Shown here: positions 1 through 8,773 of the stretch, piece after piece
Numbering within the stretch: the stretch's first letter is position 1
Layout: every line of letters begins with the position of its first letter
From: CAVYXZ01 sp965223835
GTDB taxonomy: Bacteria > Chloroflexota > Anaerolineae > Aggregatilineales > Phototrophicaceae
NCBI GenBank assembly: GCA_965223835.1
Contig: CBDCXQ010000001.1
Coordinates: forward strand, 1,798,001-1,862,000
Direction: 5' to 3'
DNA: 64,000 bases
Made by a program: the position numbers and the translations under genes
Notes under the pieces: generated by a model
What the model was told of the DNA's origin: nothing
Seen by the model: the letters and a program-made list of their open reading frames with translations, nothing else
The model's database searches: none

Positions 1-6
1 AACCAA

Positions 7-34
7 ACCGCCAGCAAAGTGATGGACTGGCGGT
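7..34. repeat. 8-bp inverted repeat upstream of primase
   Basis: Arms ACCGCCAG (7-14) and CTGGCGGT (27-34) are perfect complements around a 12-nt spacer, about 100 bp before the primase start. It could be an operator or a stem-loop. There is no T-run, so a terminator is not supported. Confidence 0.35.
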
Positions 35-135
35 ACGGCTAGAACGGTTTATCTCGAAATTCGACACTTTGAGCATACACCAATCTGGCCGTGCTGTCCA
101 CGAAATGTAAGACACTGCATAAAAGGAGAACCATC

Positions 136-2403
136 GTGAACAGTACGAGTACGCCGCCCGTTGTTCAGGCGGCACAAGCTAATGTCATTGAAGCTGCAAA
201 GGGTTATGCGGCGCTGGGGATGAGCATCATTCCGCTGAAAGGTAAACGTCCGGCGCTGAATAGCTGGACGCAGTACCAGCAGAGTAGGGCATCTGAAGCG
301 GAAGCGGAAGCATGGTACAAACAAGGCATCCTGCAAAACATCGGCATTGTCTGTGGGACCGTATCGGGCAATCTGGTCGTGCTCGACCTAGACGGCGCGG
401 CGGGCTATCCCGCTTTCGCCGCGAGCTTTCCGCAACTGGCCGATACCTACACGGTTGCTACCGGCGGGGGTGTGGGGCGGCATGTTTACTTCTGGGTTGA
501 GCAGATGCCACCGAGCGTCAAGGCGATGGGCACGCCGATTGGCAATCTGGAGCTGTGCGGCGAGGGACGGCAGGTGGTCGCGCCACCGAGTGTACATCCA
601 ACCACCGGGCAACCATACCGTGTCAAGAAGGTGCGTGATATCCTGCGAGTGCCTGACCTGGACGAACTGGTGCAGTGGATAGAAGCATTCAAGCCACGCG
701 AATCGCAGTCTAATTGGAAGCCGCCATCGCGGGTGAGCTTCCCAACAGGTGAGGCGATAATCAACCCGCGTGTACTGGATGCCATCGCGCATGACCTGCT
801 GCACTCCGGTTTCAAGCAGCATGGTGACTGGTTACACGGGCGTTGCATCCATCCCAAACGCCACAAAAACGGTGATCGCAACCCCAGCTTCGGCTTCAAC
901 ATCAGGAGTGGTTACGGCCATTGTTACGTCTGCGGCACGATGCTAGCGAAAGCGGTGTGCGAAACGCTGAACATCGACCCGGATCAGTTTGGTGGGTTGG
1001 TCGAACGGCCTGAACCACCAGTTATTCACGCAGTGTCACACATAAAGCGAGAACCAGCACCGGAGAAACTGAAAGACCCACCACCGCCCGTGCCGACGAA
1101 CTACAAACTCCCAGACTGGTTACAGCAGTACATGGATTGGGCGGGGACAACCGGCAACCAGACACCCATGATTTTCCATCAGGCGGCGGGACTCTGGCTG
1201 CTGGCAACTGCGGTCGGACGCAGGCTCTATGGTGAAGCGCCGTGGGGTGTGAAGATTTACCCTAATCTTTACCTGATGTTGGTCGCAGGGACAACGTTCT
1301 ACCGCAAATCGACGGCGTACAAGCTGGCGGAGCAGGTGGCCCGGCAGGCCATCCCGCATATGCTCATGCCCACACCGGGTTCGCCCGAACGCTTTCAGGA
1401 GGCGCTGGCCGGGCGGATGCCGTCTAATTTCGACAAGCTCGCTCGTGAACAGCAGGAACGGCTGACGAAAGCCCAGCCCTTTGCTGCTCAACGTGGACTG
1501 TTGAAGGACGAAGTAGCAGGCTTGTTCGGCGCGATTAACCGCAAAGACTATATGGTCGGCATGAAGGACCTGCTGATGGAACTCTACGACTGCCCGGACT
1601 ACTTCGATAAAGACACGCAAACTGGGCTGAACATTGTCGAGAATGCGGCACTTTCCATCTTGGGCGTAACCACACCTGCCAGCCTGTCGTGTGCCGTTAG
1701 CACGGGAGATTGGGATAATGGCTTGCTGATTCGCTTCGCCCTGTTATCGCCCGAACCCAACTATGCCGAGCGGCCCGCCGCCAAGCAGTATCGCAACGTG
1801 CCTCAGTCACTGATCGACGATTTGAAGGCGCTGCATGACCGTCTGCCAGCACCTCGTCAGTCGGAAATGGGCATGAAAGCGCCGGGCGCGCTTCGGCTGA
1901 ATGTCCGGTGCTGGGAACAGTGCCAGAGTTACGGCGACTGGCTGCGGCGCATGTGTGATCCGGGGCGAGATACCGAACTGGATGACCGGCTGAAAGGGGT
2001 GTATGGGCGAATGCACGTGCAGACGTTCAAGCTGGCGAGTTTATTTGCGGCGCTAGACTGGCTGAAAACCAATGATGAAGCGCCCACTGTCACCGTTGAT
2101 CACTGGCAGGCAGGGCAGGCGCTCGCCGAAGGCTGGCGGCAGTCAGCACACCGTCTACTGGAACAGCTTGACCGCAGCGGCGAGGCGGTGCAGGAGAAGC
2201 GCTACCAGGATCGTATGTTGACCGCGATTCGAGAAAGCGGGCATCAGGGTTCTACGCTGCGTGACCTGTACCGTAAGCTGCACCTGACTGCAAAAGCTGG
2301 TCGACAGATTGCTCAGGAGCTGGTAAAAGCCGGGTTGGTGGTCGAGCGCCGTATCAGCGGCGCGGAAGCCTACATCGCCATCGAATTCGTCTCGACCGAG
2401 TGA
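136..2403 (+). CDS. Bifunctional primase-polymerase / DUF3987-like helicase protein
   Basis: A replication protein of a mobile element, 755 aa from a GTG start at 136. The start is chosen because AAAAGGAG lies at 121-128 with good spacing; an upstream ATG at 91 has no such site. The N-terminal part (about residues 20-190) resembles the archaeo-eukaryotic primase-like PrimPol domain: LDLDG (metal-binding Asp pair near 84-86), a GGGVGRHVYF stretch and VVAPPSVHPTTG. A CHC-like zinc region follows (GRCIHPKRH...HCYVCG). The C-terminal half resembles DUF3987, an element-encoded ATPase/helicase family; the P-loop-like AGTTFYRKST departs from the classical GxxxxGK[ST]. Inference: it primes or replicates an integrative element together with the HU-like gene downstream. 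A 5'-truncated copy lies at 14452-15114. Confidence 0.85.
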   Translation: MNSTSTPPVVQAAQANVIEAAKGYAALGMSIIPLKGKRPALNSWTQYQQSRASEAEAEAWYKQGILQNIGIVCGTVSGNLVVLDLDGAAGYPAFAASFPQLADTYTVATGGGVGRHVYFWVEQMPPSVKAMGTPIGNLELCGEGRQVVAPPSVHPTTGQPYRVKKVRDILRVPDLDELVQWIEAFKPRESQSNWKPPSRVSFPTGEAIINPRVLDAIAHDLLHSGFKQHGDWLHGRCIHPKRHKNGDRNPSFGFNIRSGYGHCYVCGTMLAKAVCETLNIDPDQFGGLVERPEPPVIHAVSHIKREPAPEKLKDPPPPVPTNYKLPDWLQQYMDWAGTTGNQTPMIFHQAAGLWLLATAVGRRLYGEAPWGVKIYPNLYLMLVAGTTFYRKSTAYKLAEQVARQAIPHMLMPTPGSPERFQEALAGRMPSNFDKLAREQQERLTKAQPFAAQRGLLKDEVAGLFGAINRKDYMVGMKDLLMELYDCPDYFDKDTQTGLNIVENAALSILGVTTPASLSCAVSTGDWDNGLLIRFALLSPEPNYAERPAAKQYRNVPQSLIDDLKALHDRLPAPRQSEMGMKAPGALRLNVRCWEQCQSYGDWLRRMCDPGRDTELDDRLKGVYGRMHVQTFKLASLFAALDWLKTNDEAPTVTVDHWQAGQALAEGWRQSAHRLLEQLDRSGEAVQEKRYQDRMLTAIRESGHQGSTLRDLYRKLHLTAKAGRQIAQELVKAGLVVERRISGAEAYIAIEFVSTE

Positions 2404-2408
2404 ATCGT

Positions 2409-2495
2409 GTGACTCAGGCGACAGATGTGACACGTGACTCCGTGACACACTCGACCTGTCACATTGTCACGTTGTCACCATGTCACGTTAGTCAC
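2409..2495. repeat. Symmetric GTGAC/GTCAC pentamer array
   Basis: Four GTGAC pentamers (2409, 2427, 2434, 2442) are followed by five GTCAC pentamers (2458, 2466, 2474, 2482, 2491), giving a dyad-symmetric array between the primase stop and the HU-like gene. The same 4+5 arrangement recurs at 15120-15205 beside the second HU copy. Several right-arm spacings are about 8 nt. Candidates are iteron-like origin sites or an operator for the HU-like gene. Confidence 0.7.
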
Positions 2496-2518
2496 CAAAA
2501 ATGGAGAAGTTACCCAAC

Positions 2519-2854
2519 ATGAACCACACCCAACGTATTGCCTTCGTCGCCCGCCAGCGGCGTTATCTCACCAAAGCACTTGTCCGGGAAGCCATCGAGC
2601 GGTATTTCGAGGCGCTGGCGAACGAGATTGCCACTGGCGAATGGGTTGATCTGCCAGGCATCGGCAAGATACAAGTCATCCAGGAGGAAGCTGACAGTGT
2701 ACTGACCTCATTCGGCAAGGATGGCAAGCGAGTCAAACGGCGCGTGACACATCGCTTGCGGACGAAAGTCCGCCTGTACGAGAAGTTCAAGCGGCGATAT
2801 AAAGGACAAACGGATTGTCCCAGGGAAGATACAATGCCGCTCACATTCAAATAG
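2519..2854 (+). CDS. HU/IHF-like DNA-binding protein
   Basis: A small basic protein of the HU/IHF family (111 aa). The match is the N-terminal helix region TKALVREAIERYFEALAN followed by DLPGIGKIQV, which corresponds to the family L..G..V.L.GFG.F segment, and a very basic C-terminal half. The ATG at 2519 is preferred over the ATG at 2501 because GGAGAAG (2503-2509) then sits 9 nt upstream, as in the paralogue at 15229. It probably acts with the primase as an element-borne nucleoid or replication-accessory protein. The last residues (after KFKRR) differ from the paralogue, so sequence past about 2800 may be element-edge DNA read through. Confidence 0.75.
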   Translation: MNHTQRIAFVARQRRYLTKALVREAIERYFEALANEIATGEWVDLPGIGKIQVIQEEADSVLTSFGKDGKRVKRRVTHRLRTKVRLYEKFKRRYKGQTDCPREDTMPLTFK

Positions 2855-2902
2855 CTTGGCACTGTGAGAAATTGAATTAATGGATCCTTAAATGTACCAA
2901 CC

Positions 2903-2986
2903 TTGTTCTCCCGTCAATTTCCGGTATACTTGCCTTGCGAAAGATACAATTGTCTCACGACAATACATAGGCTTTCTGATGCCTAT
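2903..2986 (+). promoter_or_regulatory. Promoter and operator-like dyads upstream of transporter operon
   Basis: TTGTTC (2903-2908) and TATACT (2925-2930), 16 nt apart, make a good sigma-70-like promoter. Just downstream are two perfect dyads: ATTGTC/GACAAT (2949-2964, 4-nt loop) and ATAGGC/GCCTAT (2967-2986, 8-nt loop). If the promoter drives the operon at 3211, the dyads lie in a leader of about 270 nt and could be an operator or leader hairpins. The rest of 2855-3210 shows no convincing gene. Confidence 0.45.
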
Positions 2987-3210
2987 CTTCGTGTGGAACG
3001 GGGTCCAAACAATCGCCACACGTTTACCATCAGGCAGTTTTATCCCCGGCGTAAGCCATCTGAGTTTGCGTATATTTCCGAGTAAGGATCGTTTCTTCAA
3101 GAAAGAAATGACACCTTTTTTTTGCGTTGGATGTAGTCGAATTGATAGGTCAACGCGATCTACCAGTTCGTGGACAACATCATTTTGTTTATCGAGTATG
3201 GGAGTACATT

Positions 3211-4155
3211 ATGCGTAAAGCAATCTCGTTATTGTTCGTCGTGGCGCTGCTGATGGGCGTATTTGGCGCATCGGTGTCAGCACAAGACGAACCTATTCGA
3301 GTCGGCTCGAAGCAGTTCACGGAACAGATTGTTCTGGGACAGATCATCCTTGCTGCTCTGGATGATGCCGGTTTCGCCGTTGAGGATCGCACCAACCTCG
3401 GTAGTACTCAGGTGAACCGTGACGCTCTTGTAAATGGGGAAATCGACGTTTATGCTGAATACACCGGGACTGCACTCTACAATTACTTTAGCGATGTTGA
3501 CTGGACAAACATCCCCGGTGAAGCTTATGGAGATCGCATCCTGGGTTACTCGCTCGTCAGTTCCTACGATGCAGCGATCAACGATCTGGTCTGGTTGGAA
3601 CCCACCCCTGCAAACAACACTTACGCGTTTGCTGTGACGTCTGAATTTGCCGAGGAAAATGGCATTTTCAGTGCTTTGGACCTGGCCGACTATGTGAATG
3701 CAGGTGGCGAAGTCTACATGGCAACTGGTGACGAATTCGCCCAGCGGCCTGACGGTATCGCCGCGTTCGAAGAAACCTATGGCTTTGACCTGACCGAAGA
3801 TCAACTGCTCATCATCGCCGGTGGTACACCTGCTCAGACCGAACAGGCGCTGAACGAAGGCGCGAACAATGTCAACATGGCGATGGCTTACGCCACCGAC
3901 GGTGCGCTCCAGGCTTACAATTTTGTTGTGCTGGAAGATCCCTTTGGTGCGCAGCCCATCTATGCGCCAACCCCCGTTTTTCGTGGTGAGGTTATCCGCG
4001 CCAATCCGGAAATTGCCGGTATCTTAAACCCCATATTCCGTTCGCTGGATAACGTTACTCTGCAAACCCTGAATGCTCGCGTTGAGGTGGATGGTGAAAA
4101 TCCTGCTGATGTCGCGGCTTCGTGGTTAGCCGAAAGCGGTTTCATCGAAGGTTAG
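3211..4155 (+). CDS. Osmoprotectant ABC transporter substrate-binding protein
   Basis: Periplasmic/extracytoplasmic binding protein of the glycine betaine/choline/proline-betaine (OpuAC/OsmX-like) family, 314 aa. The ATG at 3211 is preferred over an upstream in-frame ATG at 3127: GGGAG (3200-3204) precedes it, and it begins a clean signal peptide (basic MRK, hydrophobic stretch, SVSAQD cleavage region). The mature N-terminus IRVGSKQFTEQ and the later IDVYAEYTGTAL segment are characteristic of this family. First gene of a transporter operon with permeases at 4297 and 7087 and the ATPase at 5945. The exact ligand cannot be read from sequence alone. Confidence 0.88.
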   Translation: MRKAISLLFVVALLMGVFGASVSAQDEPIRVGSKQFTEQIVLGQIILAALDDAGFAVEDRTNLGSTQVNRDALVNGEIDVYAEYTGTALYNYFSDVDWTNIPGEAYGDRILGYSLVSSYDAAINDLVWLEPTPANNTYAFAVTSEFAEENGIFSALDLADYVNAGGEVYMATGDEFAQRPDGIAAFEETYGFDLTEDQLLIIAGGTPAQTEQALNEGANNVNMAMAYATDGALQAYNFVVLEDPFGAQPIYAPTPVFRGEVIRANPEIAGILNPIFRSLDNVTLQTLNARVEVDGENPADVAASWLAESGFIEG

Positions 4156-4165
4156 ATAAATGGGT

Positions 4166-4192
4166 GGTGTCCGATTGAAATAACCGGACACC
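4166..4192 (+). promoter_or_regulatory. Intercistronic stem-loop after the binding-protein gene
   Basis: GGTGTCCG (4166-4173) and CGGACACC (4185-4192) form a perfect 8-bp stem with an 11-nt loop, 10 nt after the binding-protein stop. There is no T-run. Stems here commonly protect the binding-protein part of an operon mRNA or cause partial termination; that role is inferred. Confidence 0.55.
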
Positions 4193-4296
4193 GATCACGA
4201 ACAAACTAACACTGTGGGAGGTCGGGGACCATCCGGCCTTCCGCTAGTTTATCCACGAAAATTATACGCTCAGATTTACAAACAGGAGATAGGGCC

Positions 4297-5919
4297 ATTA
4301 GTAACCGCATTGCGATTTTAGGGAGTTTGATTGCCTCATTGGGTTTCTTCTTCTTGCCACTCCTGGAAATTAAACCCAATCGACTGGCTTCTGGTATCAC
4401 GGTCAACCTATTTGAGATACAGGGTGACCTGCGGTATATCGCGCTGTTTATCCTGACCCTGATACCATTGATTGTTGCTTTTCAGTCGCAGCGTGGCAGG
4501 CGTGCCTGGACCCTGGTCGTCATTGGAAATTTATTGATCTTTTTAACGCTCTTATTGCCAGCCAATGCGGCGACAGAGTTACTGGCTGGCGCAGATACGC
4601 TGTTTGAAGAAGGCACACGCATCAGCAATCCGCGCATTTTCACGTCAAGTGCTATCGCGCTGGGCTTACTGGGCGGTTATATTATTTTGTTTGGTGGCAT
4701 CCGTGATCTGATTGCTGAAAAAGCCCCCACCTGGCAGCGCATTCTCGCCAGCAGTTTTGGCATAATGTTTGTCATTATCAATTTACTCAGTGGCCGGTTC
4801 GATATTTACTCTATTCTGGTCGAGTTTTCGCAGCGCGGCGACACACTGGGCCAGCGCTTCGTTGAACATATCGTGTTCGTATTGGTTTCGCTAGCTGCCG
4901 GTCTGGTGATTGGTATCGCGCTGGGCCTGTGGGCTGCTCGAGATGAGCGCATGGAAAGTGTTATTTTGTATACAGTAGGCATTATCCAAACGATACCCAG
5001 CCTGGCGTTGTTTGGCGTGTTGCTGGTTCCACTGGCACGGCTGGGCGATCAACCATTTACTGCGGTCTTTCAATTTTTTGTCATCACTCTGATAGTGGGA
5101 CTTATTGTCTTTTTCGTTGTCAGCCGGGTGCAGGCTAACCTGCCAGAACAAATACAGCCCTGGGCGATTATTATTGCATTCATTTTTCTATTTGTGCCGA
5201 TCAGCCTGTTTGTCATCCTGTTCATTACGTTCGGCTTCGAGGCCGTGTTGAACGTTTTTGTCAGTCCTGCCTTGAGTCAACCGCTTATGTTAGTGTTACT
5301 GGGTTACCTGCTGGTGGTGGTCCTAATGTGGATTGATCGCCAGATTGACCAGGTGCGGACAGTGCGTTGGTTACGTTATGGTCGCTTCGGCTTGTTGGCT
5401 ATCGCCAGCGCTGGATTTCTGGTGTTGCTCGTCAATGGTGCTGGGCAGGTCATTGGCAACAAAGCATTCACTGATCTGACCGTTCGTGACCTGGGTGTTT
5501 CCGGTATTGGCACAGCCCCAGCAATCATCGCATTAACCCTGTACTCGTTACTGCCTCTTGTTCGCAACACCTACGCTGGCCTACGGAATGTTGATCCGGC
5601 AATTATCGATTCAGGGCGCGGCATGGGTATGACACCCACACAGATTTTCTTTCAAATCGAACTACCGCTGGCATTTCCGATCATTATGGCCGGGGTACGC
5701 AATGCGGGGATTTCGCTGGTGGGCATTGCCGCAGTTGCATCAATTATTGGCGCGGGCGCATTAGGTGATTTTATTTTGCTGGGTGTGAACACGACCTCAG
5801 TTGATTTGATTTTGTTGGGTGCGCTTCCGGCGATCATTCTGGCCGTACTGTTAGATATTTTTATGCAGATGTTGGAAAGCCTGTTTACGTCGCCCGGCCT
5901 ACGCCGCCAGCCACAATAA
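4297..5919 (+). CDS. Osmoprotectant ABC transporter permease (possible ATT start)
   Basis: Inner-membrane permease (about 540 aa) with extra N-terminal membrane segments before the usual binding-protein-dependent transport domain. The EAA-type loop contacting the ATPase is visible as DSGRGMGMTPTQIFFQIELP near the C-terminus, and the second permease at 7087 carries nearly the same loop. The start is unusual: AGGAG (4284-4288) has ideal spacing to an ATT at 4297, and reading from there gives a complete first membrane helix (ISNRIAILGSLIASLGFFF). The first conventional start in frame, TTG at 4327, has no ribosome site and cuts that helix short. The extension past the normal permease size suggests a heterodimeric channel with the second permease. 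Confidence 0.82.
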   Translation: MSNRIAILGSLIASLGFFFLPLLEIKPNRLASGITVNLFEIQGDLRYIALFILTLIPLIVAFQSQRGRRAWTLVVIGNLLIFLTLLLPANAATELLAGADTLFEEGTRISNPRIFTSSAIALGLLGGYIILFGGIRDLIAEKAPTWQRILASSFGIMFVIINLLSGRFDIYSILVEFSQRGDTLGQRFVEHIVFVLVSLAAGLVIGIALGLWAARDERMESVILYTVGIIQTIPSLALFGVLLVPLARLGDQPFTAVFQFFVITLIVGLIVFFVVSRVQANLPEQIQPWAIIIAFIFLFVPISLFVILFITFGFEAVLNVFVSPALSQPLMLVLLGYLLVVVLMWIDRQIDQVRTVRWLRYGRFGLLAIASAGFLVLLVNGAGQVIGNKAFTDLTVRDLGVSGIGTAPAIIALTLYSLLPLVRNTYAGLRNVDPAIIDSGRGMGMTPTQIFFQIELPLAFPIIMAGVRNAGISLVGIAAVASIIGAGALGDFILLGVNTTSVDLILLGALPAIILAVLLDIFMQMLESLFTSPGLRRQPQ

Positions 5920-5944
5920 CCCAGCACACGATGGAGCTATTTTG

Positions 5945-7087
5945 ATGATCGAATTCAAAAACGTTGTTAAACAATACCCTAACGGTTTCCGGGCCGTTGA
6001 TAATCTGAACCTTATGGTTCATGAGGGCGAAATCTGTGTCTTGATTGGCCCGTCGGGATGCGGCAAAACAACGTCAATGCGCATGATAAATCGCCTCATT
6101 AGCATTAGCAGCGGCGAGATACTCATCAATGGGCAACCGAATACCGAACTGCCTGCCGAAGAACTCCGGCGACAAATCGGATATGCGATTCAGCAAATTG
6201 GATTGTTACCCCACATGACGATTTATGACAATATCGCCATCGTCCCGCGTCTGCTGAAATGGGATGAAAATCGCATCCGGCCACGAGTGGACGAGCTGCT
6301 CGAATTGGTTGGCCTGGACCCCGACATCAGCCGCGATAAATTCCCCCGTCAGTTATCCGGTGGTCAGCAGCAGCGTGTTGGTGTCGCCCGTGCCTTAGGC
6401 GCCGATCCACCGATCATGTTGATGGATGAACCATTTGGTGCCGTTGATCCGATTACTCGCGAAGTGCTTCAAGCCGAATTCCTGCAAATTCAAGAGCGTG
6501 TCGGCAAGACAATCATCTTCGTCACCCATGATATTGATGAAGCCATCAAGATGGGCGACCGTATAGCCATTATGCGTGATGGGCGGTTGGTGCAATATGA
6601 CACACCGGATACGATCCTGGCGCATCCGACTAACCGCTTTGTTCGGGATTTTGTTGGCACGGACCGCACCCTGAAACGCCTGGGCCTGGTTCGCATCCGC
6701 AATCTGATGGACGCCGAACCGCCCTATTGCACAATGGATTCAACGATTGAAGAAGCGAAAGTATGTTTCAGCGATTATGGTGCGAATTCGATTTTTATCG
6801 TAGACAAAGACGATAATACACTCAAAGGGTGGGTGGATAAAGAGGAAATCAGGGACAACACATCGTTACTTGATGCGATGTATGAAGCACCCTGGGTTGA
6901 TATTTCAGTTCGTGAAGATGCGACTGCCCGTGAAGCGCTCAGCGCGATGGTAGCACGAGGCTTTCGTATCACCCCGGTTGTAGACCGGCGCGGCAAACTT
7001 GTCGGCACGATTACGCTTAAAGCCTTGCAGGACCTTGCATCCTATGATCCAGAGTCAGCACTCGAAGCCAATGGAGGTGTTGCCTGA
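5945..7087 (+). CDS. Osmoprotectant ABC transporter ATP-binding protein with CBS domains
   Basis: Cytoplasmic ATPase of the glycine betaine/OpuA-OpuC class, 380 aa. ATG at 5945 follows GGAG (5933-5936). Walker A is GPSGCGKTT (residues 35-43), the signature is LSGGQQQRVGVARAL and Walker B is IMLMDEPFGAVDP, with the switch His in FVTHDIDEA. The C-terminal 120 residues resemble a CBS-domain pair, which in this family senses ionic strength or a nucleotide. It pairs with the two permeases; its TGA overlaps the ATG of the next gene by one base, implying translational coupling. Confidence 0.92.
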   Translation: MIEFKNVVKQYPNGFRAVDNLNLMVHEGEICVLIGPSGCGKTTSMRMINRLISISSGEILINGQPNTELPAEELRRQIGYAIQQIGLLPHMTIYDNIAIVPRLLKWDENRIRPRVDELLELVGLDPDISRDKFPRQLSGGQQQRVGVARALGADPPIMLMDEPFGAVDPITREVLQAEFLQIQERVGKTIIFVTHDIDEAIKMGDRIAIMRDGRLVQYDTPDTILAHPTNRFVRDFVGTDRTLKRLGLVRIRNLMDAEPPYCTMDSTIEEAKVCFSDYGANSIFIVDKDDNTLKGWVDKEEIRDNTSLLDAMYEAPWVDISVREDATAREALSAMVARGFRITPVVDRRGKLVGTITLKALQDLASYDPESALEANGGVA

Positions 7088-8751
7088 TGGCGGCTGGTAA
7101 GAAAAAAAATGATAGCTCAATGCCAGATATGCCCGCCCGTTTCCCCTGGACAGTAGTGGTCTGGCTCATCATCATGGTGATGTTGTTCTTTGTCGGTATG
7201 TTAACAGTCACTATGCGCGATCAAGAACGTTTTCCGGGTGATTTCGAATTAGTGAAACAGCCTGCCGATGGTGAGAATACCATTCGCCTTGAGATCGTTG
7301 CAGGCACATTTGAGTATAATGTTTCGTCGGAAATCGCAAACACGGTGGAGAACGGCACTTTTACGGCGGATACGGACAACCCGGTAGCCGCCGCACTCTT
7401 CGAGAATATCCCGGATGTTACCGAAGTTACCATTGATAACCAGTCAGTTACCATTGTTTATGATAACGATTTCGAACCGGATTTAATGCTGAGACGTGCC
7501 CAGCGCCCGGTTATCAATGCGGTGCTGAACGATGGAAGCTCAATAACGGGTGTCGTAGCAGACGGTGCGGAAAACACGCTGGTATTCACAACTAGCGAAA
7601 GCGAGTGGCGTTTTGGACGTTATGTCCCGGCACTTATTCCTGAGGGCCAGGAGGAAGTCTACGAATCTCGTGCCGCTGGTGAAACCGGTTCTGAACTGGC
7701 ACAGTTCTTATTTGACCATGTTATATCAATTGAGGCACTGACCATCAACCGTGACAGCCTGATCGTGACCTATCGTGACGGTGCGGTGGAAGATCAGGTC
7801 GTAAATCGACTTCAAGAAGCGTTGAATGATTTTCATCCCCGCGCTTCGCTGCGCCCAAATCTCTGGTTATTCACCATTGTTGGTAGTGCGGAACGCGTAC
7901 TCGAAATTGTGCCGTTGAATACTGGACTGCCACTGTTTATTTTTGCGCTAGCTTTTGCTGGTGTGGAATTCTTGATGTTCTTTTATTTTCGTTTCTCAGA
8001 TGACAAAATCGTCCGTCCATTGGTGCGGGTTGTTGGTGTTTTTCTGCTGTTCTGGTCCATTTATGGTCATGAACCGCTGTGGGATTTTGTATTAGGGGTT
8101 TTTTTCCCGACCAGCAGCCAGCTTATACACCCAAATGCGACCGTTATTGAGTTCACTGCGCAGCACCTGGAGCTGGTGTTTGTGTCGTCCCTGATTACGA
8201 TTCCTGCCGGGCTGATTTTTGGCATCATTGTTACCCGTGATGACTTCCGCGAGGTGTTGCCGCTCGTCAATAATCTTGTAAATAGCGGGCAGACGGTCCC
8301 TACGATTGCGATTGTGGCGTTCATGGCCCCGATTATCGGGTTTGGTTTCTGGCCTGCAATCATTGCGCTGGTAGCTTATGGTTTGCTGCCTGTTGTACGT
8401 AACACCATTGCTGGCCTGGAAGCGGTTGACGATTTTGTAATCGATTCAGCTCGCGGGATGGGGATGACTCCAACCCAGATCCTCTTTCAGATCGAACTGC
8501 CGATTGCCAGTAGTGTAATTATGGCGGGAATTCGAACGAGTATGGTCATTAATGTAGGCACTGCGACGCTGGGAGCGTTTGTTGGCTCTGGCGGATTAGG
8601 GACGCCCATTGCCAGCGGGCTGTCCATGACAATTGACGCCTTTATTTTGCTCGGAGCGATCCCGGCGGCGCTGCTGGCAATTCTGATCGACTATGTCTTG
8701 GACCGCATAGAGTTTGTTCTCACGCCGCGTGGCCTGCAAATTGAAACGTAA
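7087..8751 (+). CDS. Osmoprotectant ABC transporter permease with large external domain
   Basis: Second permease of the operon, 554 aa, starting in TGATG overlap with the ATPase gene. One N-terminal membrane helix (about residues 19-42) is followed by some 200 soluble residues, then the permease domain with the ATPase-contact loop DSARGMGMTPTQILFQIELP. Family permeases are usually about 220-300 aa, so the N-terminal extension is uncommon. The soluble segment contains two similar strands-rich blocks (VTEVTIDNQSVTIVYDND and ISIEALTINRDSLIVTYRDG), which suggests an internally duplicated extracytoplasmic domain of unknown function. Confidence 0.85.
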   Translation: MAAGKKKNDSSMPDMPARFPWTVVVWLIIMVMLFFVGMLTVTMRDQERFPGDFELVKQPADGENTIRLEIVAGTFEYNVSSEIANTVENGTFTADTDNPVAAALFENIPDVTEVTIDNQSVTIVYDNDFEPDLMLRRAQRPVINAVLNDGSSITGVVADGAENTLVFTTSESEWRFGRYVPALIPEGQEEVYESRAAGETGSELAQFLFDHVISIEALTINRDSLIVTYRDGAVEDQVVNRLQEALNDFHPRASLRPNLWLFTIVGSAERVLEIVPLNTGLPLFIFALAFAGVEFLMFFYFRFSDDKIVRPLVRVVGVFLLFWSIYGHEPLWDFVLGVFFPTSSQLIHPNATVIEFTAQHLELVFVSSLITIPAGLIFGIIVTRDDFREVLPLVNNLVNSGQTVPTIAIVAFMAPIIGFGFWPAIIALVAYGLLPVVRNTIAGLEAVDDFVIDSARGMGMTPTQILFQIELPIASSVIMAGIRTSMVINVGTATLGAFVGSGGLGTPIASGLSMTIDAFILLGAIPAALLAILIDYVLDRIEFVLTPRGLQIET

Positions 8752-8773
8752 ATTCCGGAGTTAATTACTTCTT

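Noticed and set aside
2888..3100. 70-codon minus-strand open frame upstream of the transporter operon
   Set aside because: It covers a likely promoter and dyads, has no ribosome site and no known domain.
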